Assembly: GCA_934358955.1 (NCBI GenBank) | Contig: CAKRLC010000045.1 | Span: 1-20,712, forward strand | DNA: 20,712 nucleotides | Reading direction: 5' to 3' | Origin: an uncultured Roseburia sp. | GTDB lineage: Bacteria > Bacillota > Clostridia > Lachnospirales > Lachnospiraceae | In this document: piece by piece, positions 1 through 6,857 of the stretch | Layout of the letters: each line of letters starts with the position of its first letter | Numbering within the stretch: the first letter of the stretch is position 1 | Program-made: the position numbers and the translations under genes | Notes under the pieces: model-generated | The model's database searches: none | What the model was told of the DNA's origin: nothing | What the model saw: only the letters and a program-made list of their open reading frames with translations

Positions 1-1151
1 AATTTACGGAAGATACGGTCCATGATAAATGCGACACGTGCCATATATCCGCAGCTCTCTAAGAAAGCAAGGAAAATAAATAATACTAACATCTGTGGTA
101 CGAAGCCAAGAACTGCTCCAACACCGGAGATCACACCATCTACGATGAGTCCTGTCAGCCAGTCTGCACATCCGATTCCCTCAAAGAAGCTCTGTGCTCC
201 AGGAATGATCCATTCTCCAAACAATGTGTCGTTTGTCCAGTCTGTCAATAATGCTCCGACTGTTGTAACAGATACATAATATACAATGAACATCACAACT
301 GCGAAAATTGGTAATGCTGCCCATCTGTTTGTAACGAAACGGTCAATTTTATCGGAAGTTGTCAATTTCTCTTTGGTGTTCTTTGTCACACAGTCACCGA
401 TAATAGAAGAAATGTATACATATCTCTCATTTGTGATAACACTCTCTGTATCATCATCAAATTTATTTTCCATCTCGTTGATCTGAGCAGTTACATCCGG
501 AACATTTGTCATCATATCGCTGATCTTATCATCTTTTTCCAGCAATTTGATCGCAAAGAATCGTTTCTGTTCTTCCGGCATGCCTGTGATCCTTGCTTCT
601 ACTTCTGAGATAATATCTTCTGCTTCTTTGGAAAACTCGTGTGCAACGACAGCAGCCTTTTTGCTTTCAGCAAGCTTTACTGCTTTTTCTGCTGCTTCTT
701 TTATTCCGGTTCCTTTTAAAGCAGAAATCTCAACGACTTCGCATCCCAGCTTCTTGCTTAATTTATCTGTATGGATCTGCTCTCCGTTCTTTTCTACAAT
801 GTCCATCATGTTCACTGCCATGATCACCGGAATACCCAGTTCCATCAGCTGTGTAGAAAGATAAAGGTTACGCTCAATGTTTGTACCATCTACGATATTT
901 AAAATCGCATCCGGTCTCTCTGCGATCAGATAATTTCTTGCAACGACCTCTTCAAGTGTATATGGAGATAAAGAATAAATACCTGGTAAGTCCATGATGA
1001 TCACATCTTTATGTCCTTTTAACTTTCCTTCCTTTTTCTCTACTGTAACACCCGGCCAGTTACCAACAAACTGGTTAGAACCTGTCAGGGCATTAAATAA
1101 TGTTGTTTTACCGCAGTTTGGATTACCTGCAAGCGCAATTTTTACTGCCAT
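1..1151 (-). CDS. feoB: Ferrous iron transport protein B, N-terminal part (cut by the window edge)
   Basis: FeoB is the GTP-driven Fe(II) transporter of the inner membrane. The window holds the first 383 codons; the 3' end lies beyond base 1. The N-terminal G domain is clear: G1 GNPNCGKT (residues 9-16), G3 DLPG (54-57), G4 NMMD (114-117, in place of the usual NKxD, as is common in FeoB) and a G5-like SALKG (143-147). A helical spacer follows, and the first membrane segments begin at about residue 280 (RWAALPIFAVVMFIVYYVSV). The chosen ATG (1149-1151) follows an AGAAGGAG ribosome binding site. An in-frame ATG 12 codons upstream (1185-1187) lacks a good site and would place this ribosome binding site inside the gene. 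It lies downstream of two feoA genes on the same strand, the usual feo order. What is seen of the G domain is intact. Confidence 0.96.
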   Translation of the reverse strand, partial: MAVKIALAGNPNCGKTTLFNALTGSNQFVGNWPGVTVEKKEGKLKGHKDVIIMDLPGIYSLSPYTLEEVVARNYLIAERPDAILNIVDGTNIERNLYLSTQLMELGIPVIMAVNMMDIVEKNGEQIHTDKLSKKLGCEVVEISALKGTGIKEAAEKAVKLAESKKAAVVAHEFSKEAEDIISEVEARITGMPEEQKRFFAIKLLEKDDKISDMMTNVPDVTAQINEMENKFDDDTESVITNERYVYISSIIGDCVTKNTKEKLTTSDKIDRFVTNRWAALPIFAVVMFIVYYVSVTTVGALLTDWTNDTLFGEWIIPGAQSFFEGIGCADWLTGLIVDGVISGVGAVLGFVPQMLVLFIFLAFLESCGYMARVAFIMDRIFRK

Positions 1152-1276
1152 GTTTTTTTCTCCTTCTGTCTTCGTGCAATTCCGCATTTTTTAATTAATA
1201 GTATGTGGTTGCTACTCATTTTCATAACATCTTTTTATCAAAAGTTAGTGTTATTTAACCTATGTACAAAAAAATT
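1152..1276 (-). promoter_or_regulatory. feoA-feoB spacer with a possible second metal-regulator site
   Basis: This 125-bp gap lies between the second feoA and feoB. It holds CAAAAGTTAG (1239-1248) and CTTTTTATCAA (1231-1241). Both strings also occur in the feo promoter region (1903-1912 and 1923-1933), where the first is part of the putative operator. A partner TAAC at 1256-1259 gives a loose GTTA-TAAC inverted repeat. I see no convincing -35/-10 pair here, so a separate feoB promoter is not supported. The shared strings may mark a second binding site or may be chance in AT-rich DNA. Confidence 0.3.
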
Positions 1277-1495
1277 TTATTCTACTTCGATCATTTCAGC
1301 ATCTGCTTTACGGAGGGATAACTCATATCCGCGTACAGTAATTTCCACCGGATCCCCAAGAGGTGCCACTTTTCTCACAAAAATCTCAACACCCTTTGTG
1401 ATTCCCATATCCATAATTCTTCTTTTTACCGGTCCTTCCCCGGTTAATTTTTTGACTGTCACTGTTCTTCCAACAGCTACTTCTTTTAATGTCAT
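1277..1495 (-). CDS. feoA: FeoA family protein (second copy, next to feoB)
   Basis: This is a 72-residue FeoA protein, a small SH3-like cytoplasmic partner thought to modulate FeoB. The family pattern is complete: an N-terminal strand (MTLKEVAVGRTVTVKKL), the GEGPVKRRIMDMGITKGVEI core with the conserved R..DMG turn, and a C-terminal PVEITVRGYELSLRKADAEMI stretch that matches the classic FeoA ending. The start follows AGGAGCCGTTAGAAA. It lies 125 bp upstream of feoB and 121 bp downstream of another feoA-like gene, so the order is feoA-feoA-feoB. Of the two copies this is the more canonical. Confidence 0.95.
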   Translation of the reverse strand: MTLKEVAVGRTVTVKKLTGEGPVKRRIMDMGITKGVEIFVRKVAPLGDPVEITVRGYELSLRKADAEMIEVE

Positions 1496-1616
1496 TTTCT
1501 AACGGCTCCTTTTTATCATTTTTAAAAATCAATCTATGAGCAGGCAGAAGTTTGTTCTGCACTTGCTTTTCCATGTTTTTTCTGCATAGCTGCCGCTTTG
1601 CATCCTGTTTCCGGAA

Positions 1617-1829
1617 TTATACCATGATCTTATTCGCCATGTCTTTTCCGATCGCAACTCTGGAGTCTTTTACATTCACGATCATATTTCCGCCGATCTC
1701 TGAAATCACTGTGACGACTCCACCAACAACAAATCCGAGATTCTCAAGAAATCTTCTGGTTTCTTCTTTTCCGCCTACTTTTTTAATGATATTTTCTTCG
1801 CCAGTTGTGGCCATAGTCAAAGGCATCAT
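1617..1829 (-). CDS. feoA: FeoA family protein (first copy, promoter-proximal)
   Basis: This is a 70-residue FeoA-like SH3-fold protein. The core TRRFLENLGFVVGGVVTVISEIGGNMIVNVKDSRVAIGKDMANKI follows the FeoA layout (basic helix, LG turn, G-V-V strand, closing VAIGKDMA segment). It differs clearly from the neighbouring FeoA, so this is an old paralogue pair rather than a recent duplication. The start has two adjacent ATGs (1827-1829 and 1824-1826) behind GAGGGGATT. It is the first gene after the predicted feo promoter, with a leader of about 55 nt. Two FeoA proteins with one FeoB are common in Clostridia; the separate roles of the two are not known from sequence. Confidence 0.92.
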   Translation of the reverse strand: MMPLTMATTGEENIIKKVGGKEETRRFLENLGFVVGGVVTVISEIGGNMIVNVKDSRVAIGKDMANKIMV

Positions 1830-1887
1830 AATCCCCTCTTTTCTATTCTGCTGTAACTTATTGATAATGTTTTTCTTTTCTACGATA

Positions 1888-1912
1888 GTTAGTATATTCT
1901 AACAAAAGTTAG
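1888..1912 (-). promoter_or_regulatory. Putative metal-repressor operator over the feo promoter
   Basis: Three pentamers form two overlapping perfect inverted repeats: GTTAG-6 nt-CTAAC (1888-1903) and CTAAC-4 nt-GTTAG (1899-1912), sharing the middle CTAAC. A looser AGTTA...TAACT pair extends this to 1924. The sites cover the -10 and the spacer of the feo promoter, exactly where a repressor would block RNA polymerase. TTAG/CTAA half-sites resemble DtxR/IdeR-type iron boxes more than the classical Fur box, but the regulator is not in this window, so its identity is an inference. Confidence 0.6.
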
Positions 1913-1919
1913 CTGTCAA
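1891..1919 (-). promoter_or_regulatory. Sigma-A promoter of feoA-feoA-feoB
   Basis: On the minus strand the -35 is a perfect TTGACA (1914-1919) and the -10 is TATACT (1891-1896), separated by exactly 17 bp. The predicted transcript start is near 1884, about 55 nt upstream of the first feoA. The inverted repeats at 1888-1912 overlap the -10 and spacer. Confidence 0.8.
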
Positions 1920-2065
1920 TAACTTTTTATCAATTTCAGCACTATTTTTTTCATTTTGTAGTATTGCATAAAATATCTTTTTTCTTTTTTGCTTTACCAT
2001 GTCAAATTGTATAAAATAAATATGATAAGCTTCTCTTTTTCATCATCCGGATCCGACCTCTATTG

Positions 2066-2116
2066 AAGTAAAAAAAGAAGAAGCCTGCCACACTTTCTGT
2101 GATCTGCTTCTTCTTT
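2066..2116 (-). terminator. Rho-independent terminator after the HPt gene
   Basis: A perfect 11-bp inverted repeat AAAGAAGAAGC (2074-2084) / GCTTCTTCTTT (2106-2116) contains a smaller CACA-TGTG hairpin. On the minus strand the right arm runs into a row of T residues (2071-2076), so it terminates transcription coming from the HPt gene and insulates the feo promoter. The whole 1830-2239 gap holds only this terminator, the feo promoter and operator, and a short degenerate repeat of the HPt 3' end. Confidence 0.85.
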
Positions 2117-2239
2117 ATAGCATATCTGTTCTGTTTAAAATCATTATCATTACAGGCTGCACTTTTCTCTTCTTGGAGCTGACTGGTGTTCTCTATCGCG
2201 ATCTTATGCATGCGAGATGCCACAATACTCCAATTTGTC

Positions 2240-2587
2240 TTAAAGCTGACTGATGTTCTCTGTCACAAGCTTATACAGTTCCTGCACTCTTACAAGCATC
2301 GCGTCCACATCCCCTTTTGGTTCCCCTCCGCGAAGTGCCTCACATAATTCACTCGCTTCCACTGCGATCGGACCAAGAGAAAGATTCAGCGTCACTCCCT
2401 TTAAATTATGGACGCAGGCAAATGCCTGCTGATAATTTTTTTCTTCCATTGCCTTGCAAAGTCCTGCATAGCTGTCATCTTTTAAAAATAATTTTAAATA
2501 CTTCTCAACACGTTCCGGTTTTCCGATCCGTCCAAGTATCTCTTCATAATTTGCCCCTATGTTCTCATAACATTCCTGTACTGTCAT
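2240..2587 (-). CDS. Stand-alone histidine phosphotransfer (HPt) domain protein
   Basis: This is a 115-residue all-helical protein made of one HPt domain. The phosphorylation motif ACVHNLKGVTLNLSLGPI carries the expected His at residue 60 followed by LKG and LG. The ends are helices typical of the four-helix bundle (MTVQECYENIGANYEEIL; ELYKLVTENISQL). Such proteins shuttle phosphate between a hybrid kinase receiver domain and a response regulator. The start at 2587 is chosen because it follows CTAAGGAG at good spacing; the open frame extends 38 codons upstream, but that part is AT-rich and overlaps the promoter. It has its own promoter and terminator. A possible donor is the hybrid kinase at 17535-20459, which ends in a receiver and has no HPt; that link is inference only. 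Confidence 0.9.
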   Translation of the reverse strand: MTVQECYENIGANYEEILGRIGKPERVEKYLKLFLKDDSYAGLCKAMEEKNYQQAFACVHNLKGVTLNLSLGPIAVEASELCEALRGGEPKGDVDAMLVRVQELYKLVTENISQL

Positions 2588-2636
2588 TTTTTCAATCTCC
2601 TTAGTAATAAAACTGATTATATTACCCATAAATACA

Positions 2637-2664
2637 AGTATACTACAAATTTCAGTATAATCAA
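2637..2664 (-). promoter_or_regulatory. Probable promoter of the HPt gene
   Basis: On the minus strand TTGATT (2659-2664) and TATACT (2637-2642) are spaced by 16 bp, about 50 bp before the HPt start. An alternative -35, TTTACA, lies slightly further upstream with a 15-bp gap. No strong terminator is seen between pdaA and this promoter. Confidence 0.55.
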
Positions 2665-2705
2665 ATTTTTTGGATGTAAAAACAATTTTTTTGCTGCACA
2701 TTAAA

Positions 2706-3596
2706 TTAAGCCTTATTCAGAGGCTGCATTTCATCTGATTCCCACAAATCCGCAAGCGGACAAAACTGGTAACCCATCTCCTCCCACCGACTCAGAAGCT
2801 CATCCAGAATCGCACCATTCGTAGATGAGGTGTTGTGAAGCAGGACAATTGCTCCCGGGTGGATCCTGCCGGTCAGTTTTTCCATTGCTTCTTCCTTCGA
2901 CGGCTGTGCATCCGTATTCCAGTCCACGTATGCAAGACTCCAGAAAAAAGTCCGATAACCAAGCTCTTTTGCCATTGCAAGATTCTCTTCACTGTATTTT
3001 CCCTGCGGCGGTCTGTAATAACGTACCATTTCCACTCCTGTGATCTGCTGATACAACTCCCGTACGGAATCTAACTCCTTTTGAAAGGCTTCCAGGTCCG
3101 AAATAGCCGTCATATCCGGATGATGGTAAGTATGATTCCCCACGACGTGCCCTTCCTCTGTCATGCGCTTTACGAGTTCCGGAGCCGTTTCGAGAAAATG
3201 ACCCACAACAAAAAAGGTTGCCGGTGCCTGATGCTTTTTTAAGGCATCTAAAATTGCAGCTGTATTTCCGTTTTCATATCCGCAGTCAAAGGTCAGATAA
3301 ATCTTTTTTTCATCCTTTTTTCCAATGTAATAAGCATCTTCCTTTGCCAGCTCCTCTGCTGAAACAGTACCGGTCGGCTGCACTTCCTTCCCGGATTCAC
3401 CAAAGCCAAGCCCCCAGTTATCCGCTGCCCCTGCAAGCAGCATGGATTCCACCGTACTTTTTGCTCCCTTCTGCTCACTGATCACCGCACCGGCCATCCA
3501 TCCTGCAAAATAACACATCGCAAACAGGAAAAAGCTGCCTCTGTAATTCAAAAGAAAATTTTTGAAACGATGCCCTTTTAATAGTTCTCTGTCCAT
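2706..3596 (-). CDS. pdaA: Polysaccharide deacetylase, delta-lactam (PdaA) type
   Basis: This is a 296-residue membrane-anchored CE4 (NodB) deacetylase. Residues 20-40 form an uncleaved signal/anchor helix, then a linker, then the catalytic domain (98-285). Visible motifs are TFDCGYENG (102-110), the metal-binding GNHTYHHPDM with His155 and His159, RPPQGKYSE (195-203), FWSLAYVDW (218-226) and LLHNTS (252-257). The GYENG form and the YVDW box point to PdaA, which removes the acetyl group from MurNAc on the way to muramic delta-lactam in spore cortex. The usual second Asp of motif 1 is Cys105 here; as I recall, B. subtilis PdaA has Asn there, so a change at this position is normal in the subfamily. 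The ribosome binding site is weak (GGATGTGCA). It starts 66 bp after the DUF4956 gene and may be the last gene of the Pel transcript or separately controlled. Confidence 0.85.
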   Translation of the reverse strand: MDRELLKGHRFKNFLLNYRGSFFLFAMCYFAGWMAGAVISEQKGAKSTVESMLLAGAADNWGLGFGESGKEVQPTGTVSAEELAKEDAYYIGKKDEKKIYLTFDCGYENGNTAAILDALKKHQAPATFFVVGHFLETAPELVKRMTEEGHVVGNHTYHHPDMTAISDLEAFQKELDSVRELYQQITGVEMVRYYRPPQGKYSEENLAMAKELGYRTFFWSLAYVDWNTDAQPSKEEAMEKLTGRIHPGAIVLLHNTSSTNGAILDELLSRWEEMGYQFCPLADLWESDEMQPLNKA

Positions 3597-3662
3597 TGCA
3601 CATCCATTTTTCTTCTTACACTATCTTATGAAAAATCCTGTGCTAACATGTCAGTTTTGATC

Positions 3663-4334
3663 CTATCCGTGATATTCTCCGTTATACTGAATGAGCGTGA
3701 TGTCTTCCACCTGCTCGATCTTTCGGATCTTTTCTGTAAAATCCATGTCGTTCTGGCGGCAATACACTTCCACTGCCAGTTCTGTTTTTTCACCGCGCAT
3801 TGTCTTTGATTTTATAAAGTATTTCATTTTTCCAAAGCTCCGGATGATCTCATCACCGGCTTCATCACCAAAATAATGGATCACTGCAATATAAATCCTG
3901 CCTTTCTGCTGTTTATGATAAAACAGGCAGATCATAAGAATCATCACAGCAGCCGCGATCAGAGCGAGCACATACATTCCGGCTCCGACCGTAATACCTG
4001 TCGTGATCGCCCAAAACAGATACAGCAGATCCATCGGATCTTTCACTGCGGTACGAAAACGTACAATCGATAATGCACCGACCATACCAAGCGAGATCAC
4101 GATATTAGTACTGATCGCCAACGTGACCATGCATGTAAGGAGTGTCATTCCGACCAGTGTGACAGCAAAGCTTCTTGAAAAAATAACACCGACATAAAAT
4201 TTACGGTAAACCATATAGATCACTGCACCGAGAAGCAACGCTGCAAGCAATGAAAGTATCATCTGCGGCACATCAAATTTATCAAATACGCCGGACTCTA
4301 ACACCGACTTTTTTAACATATCCTGTACACTCAT
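3663..4334 (-). CDS. DUF4956 family membrane protein
   Basis: This 223-residue protein has an N-terminal amphipathic stretch, about four to five membrane helices (roughly 24-43, 54-73, 76-92, 103-139) and a cytoplasmic C-terminal domain of about 80 residues with a ferredoxin-like strand/helix pattern (ELAVEVYCRQ; VEDITLIQYNGEYHG). The loop SLGMVGALSIVRFRTAVKDP (81-100) is the recognisable conserved core of DUF4956. The biochemical role of this family is unknown. It often sits next to VTC-domain and CotH genes, as here. Its ATG overlaps the stop of the VTC gene by 4 bp (ATGA), so the two are translationally coupled. A role as membrane partner or channel for the VTC enzyme is a guess from context. 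Confidence 0.85.
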   Translation of the reverse strand: MSVQDMLKKSVLESGVFDKFDVPQMILSLLAALLLGAVIYMVYRKFYVGVIFSRSFAVTLVGMTLLTCMVTLAISTNIVISLGMVGALSIVRFRTAVKDPMDLLYLFWAITTGITVGAGMYVLALIAAAVMILMICLFYHKQQKGRIYIAVIHYFGDEAGDEIIRSFGKMKYFIKSKTMRGEKTELAVEVYCRQNDMDFTEKIRKIEQVEDITLIQYNGEYHG

Positions 4335-5098
4335 AATTCTTTTCTCTCCTGTGTTTCATTCCAATATTCAAAACTATGTAAATACTGTGATTTTTCATAA
4401 CAAAGTACATATTTCGACACTGCTGTAAATTCCATCGCGTTTGGCGGAAGCAGATCACGCACGATCTGTGGAAGCATCTCTGTAAACTTCACTTCCATAA
4501 TAAGCTTACCCGGTTCAAGCACCGGTAATGCCGGCAGCGTATCATCAAAAATATCATAACCTCCAATTGCTGCACGGACATCCTGATCAAAGGTGATCCG
4601 GACTGTTCCTTCATCCATGATCCACGGTATTCTCTCATAATCTACGATTGTCCGCGGACGCATAACATGACTGACACATTCTATATAAAATTCCCTGCAC
4701 AGCGGATAAGGACTGTTTAGCAAAAATCCATACTCACCTCTTAGAATCTGATAAAACTCCTCCCTTGTCAGCGGTGCACTTTCTTTGTAAATATAACTTC
4801 CGAATTTCTTTTTCCGTTCCAGTTTAATTGAACGGTCACTGTGGTCATAAATACGGATCCTGTATTTCTTGCGCATCAGGATACCGGCTTCTTTTTCGTC
4901 ATACGCACTGTGAAAATAATCATCAAAATAAAGGCTGCGGATCATATAACCTTTTTCGCCCGCATGCGGATCTTTCTTTAACAGATGCCGCATGCGCAGT
5001 TCCAGCAATTCCTTCTCACCTGTACTGATCAGGTATTTCCATTCATTGCGGAAGTGTTCGTTTGATTCTTTATTCTTCATAGGTATCTTCCAGGACAT
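4331..5098 (-). CDS. VTC-domain polyphosphate polymerase family protein
   Basis: This 255-residue protein is a single VTC domain, the beta-barrel tunnel fold that makes polyphosphate from nucleoside triphosphate in yeast Vtc4. Basic and acidic tunnel motifs are seen in order: RNEWKY (17-22), SLYFD (55-59), RKKYRIRIY (77-84), KLERKKK (92-98), R149, YER (154-156), RITFD (167-171), EVKF (202-205) and SKY (228-230). No transmembrane segment is present, so it is cytosolic or docked to the DUF4956 membrane protein that follows. The ATG at 5098 is preferred because GGAGG lies 5 nt before it; a TTG five codons upstream would put that site inside the gene. It overlaps the end of cotH by 29 bp. Most bacterial VTC proteins are uncharacterised, so the product remains inferred. 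Confidence 0.85.
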   Translation of the reverse strand: MSWKIPMKNKESNEHFRNEWKYLISTGEKELLELRMRHLLKKDPHAGEKGYMIRSLYFDDYFHSAYDEKEAGILMRKKYRIRIYDHSDRSIKLERKKKFGSYIYKESAPLTREEFYQILRGEYGFLLNSPYPLCREFYIECVSHVMRPRTIVDYERIPWIMDEGTVRITFDQDVRAAIGGYDIFDDTLPALPVLEPGKLIMEVKFTEMLPQIVRDLLPPNAMEFTAVSKYVLCYEKSQYLHSFEYWNETQERKEL

Positions 5099-6857
5099 TC
5101 TGACCTCCTGCAATATAAAAACATCTCATGCCATAATTCTTGCCATCGTCTGTCACATAGTAGTCAAATGCGTCCTGTGTTTTTCCGGAGGCATTTGTTG
5201 CACGGACACGGACAAAATACTGTCCATCCTCCGGCACCGCGGTTTCCGCTTCCGGAATCAGAATCTGATCATCCCGGTAAATCACTTCCTGGAACAGATA
5301 ATCTTTTGCCACCTCTACTGTGTATGTGATATCTTCCGCGTCAAAGTCATAGGAAGCATCCCAGTTAAATTTTAAAGTATTTCCTTCAATGACCGGCTTT
5401 CCAATATAAAATGGCATTGGTTTTTCCAGGCTTTCCTTATACAGTTCATAATTTTGTTCTACCTCATCCGGAATTGCAGATGCAATCGTTTCATATTCCG
5501 CATCCGTCAGTGGTGCATACATCTGGTCTGGCATTTTTTTCAGATAGCTTTGGGTCACTGTACGGTATCCGCTGATCATACTGCTGATCCGTTCCCTGTT
5601 CAGATAGGATTTCAGATCCAGAACCGCTGCATCTAATTCTTCACGGAACACATCCGACTGAAGGCATCTCTGGAATAAAACGTTTCCCCAGTAATTGCTG
5701 ACTCCACATTCCCAGCTTCCCTGATCCGAACGTTTCTGGATACTGTATTCTGTCCTCATAAAAGAGGCATCGTTATCCCACGGGATCAGATACCATGTAT
5801 CGGAATTCTGTGGACTGTAAAGATAGGTATTCCTGTTCTGTGTGTCAACATTTCCGGTCAATATCTGATATGCCATCCAATATGTCAGGTTCTCCCTGTC
5901 AAAATACTGGTCTAACACCGTCTCGATCGGATTGGAAACATCATTTAGCGCATTCAGCATCTCGACCAGCTTCGTGTGGTCCGAATCTCCTTTAATCTCA
6001 AGCAGCTTTTCAAATGCCACCTGATCATACGATGCATCATCTTCCTTCTTGATCACATCCTCATAACGATAAAATTCAAAAGAATTAATCTTATACAGCT
6101 GTCCATTAGAATCCAGCCCATGGTTCTTCAAGCCGGTCTTGTTCAGCTGTTCCACCTGTGTATACAATCCATAATCACGAAAAACGGCCTTGCTTCCTTC
6201 TGTAAGATCCTTGACATATAAATGCACAAACTGAGTCCGGAGAGACATCAGTTGTGGAATACCCTTCAATAGATCATAAGACAGCTTATTGCGGAAGCGC
6301 ATTCCTTCCGACTGATGCTTGTTCAAGTTGATCGTACGCTGTCCACGCCAGGTGCCCTTGTTTTTCTTCAGCTCGATCTTGTAATTTTTCTGTGCATTTC
6401 TGCTTGATGTCTGTCCTCTGATCTGCACAGTCGCATTCGGGACACTGTCTTCATAGCCGACTTCTCCACTGACAGGACCATTTTCATCTCCCACTTGAAG
6501 AAGCGCTGCACACTGATAGCGGCTTACGCCCATTTTCTCATAATCATACGCAGAATAATGGTTCAATTCATTCCATGTATGATTGGTCCCTTCCGATGAA
6601 TTTCCCCGCGAAACAGTCAGATACATCGTCACAACACTTGTCTCATCCTCATTTTCATAAAGACTGTCGTTATCCCTCAGATGAACCTGATTGATATCCT
6701 GAGTTTCTTCTTTTGCTGCCGCCTCTTCCACTGCTTCTGTCTGTTCTTCTGCTGCCATATTCTCCCCGGATGTTCCATACACATTGCATCCGGCCATACA
6801 AAATGACAGGCTCAAAAAAACCGCACAGCTTAACGCGATCACTCTATCTCTTTTCAA
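5070..6857 (-). CDS. CotH-family kinase lipoprotein with C-terminal Fn3-like domain
   Basis: This is a secreted CotH kinase-family protein of 595 residues from a TTG start (6855-6857) behind GGGGAG, overlapping the pelG stop by 14 bp. The frame is open 30 codons further up inside pelG, but that start has no ribosome binding site. The N-terminus (MKRDRVIALSCAVFLSLSFC) ends in MAGC, a plausible lipobox with Cys24, followed by an acidic linker. The CotH domain spans about 75-450: RGQTSSRNAQKNYKIEL (147-163, with candidate nucleotide-binding Lys), VDTQNRNTYLY (337-347) and WDND (360-363). Residues about 485-570 look like a fibronectin type III domain. CotH proteins phosphorylate spore-coat proteins in Bacillus; here the coupling to pelG suggests a target in the Pel complex or the cell envelope, which is inference. 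Confidence 0.88.
   Translation of the reverse strand: MKRDRVIALSCAVFLSLSFCMAGCNVYGTSGENMAAEEQTEAVEEAAAKEETQDINQVHLRDNDSLYENEDETSVVTMYLTVSRGNSSEGTNHTWNELNHYSAYDYEKMGVSRYQCAALLQVGDENGPVSGEVGYEDSVPNATVQIRGQTSSRNAQKNYKIELKKNKGTWRGQRTINLNKHQSEGMRFRNKLSYDLLKGIPQLMSLRTQFVHLYVKDLTEGSKAVFRDYGLYTQVEQLNKTGLKNHGLDSNGQLYKINSFEFYRYEDVIKKEDDASYDQVAFEKLLEIKGDSDHTKLVEMLNALNDVSNPIETVLDQYFDRENLTYWMAYQILTGNVDTQNRNTYLYSPQNSDTWYLIPWDNDASFMRTEYSIQKRSDQGSWECGVSNYWGNVLFQRCLQSDVFREELDAAVLDLKSYLNRERISSMISGYRTVTQSYLKKMPDQMYAPLTDAEYETIASAIPDEVEQNYELYKESLEKPMPFYIGKPVIEGNTLKFNWDASYDFDAEDITYTVEVAKDYLFQEVIYRDDQILIPEAETAVPEDGQYFVRVRATNASGKTQDAFDYYVTDDGKNYGMRCFYIAGGQNVLEDTYEE

Noticed and set aside
1386..1574. 62-codon minus-strand frame overlapping feoA
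   Set aside because: It is a shifted-frame shadow of feoA and its leader, with no family resemblance.
1560..1575. 16-bp string CACTTGCTTTTCCATG shared exactly with 14672-14687 near the pel promoter
   Set aside because: One shared 16-mer within 20 kb of AT-rich DNA could be chance; no symmetry or extended similarity around it.
2137..2155. Fur-box-like string (about 14 of 19 to the classical consensus) upstream of feo
   Set aside because: It lies upstream of the HPt terminator and over 200 bp from the feo promoter, in AT-rich DNA; the promoter-overlapping GTTAG/CTAAC repeats are a better regulator site.
2002..2223. 73-codon minus-strand open frame after the HPt gene
   Set aside because: It runs through the HPt terminator hairpin, has poly-Phe and Lys low complexity from the A/T runs, has only a weak start and matches no family.
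3597..3662. Possible forespore sigma promoter before pdaA (CATAAGATA)
   Set aside because: The match to sigma-G/F elements is too weak in both boxes to support a call.
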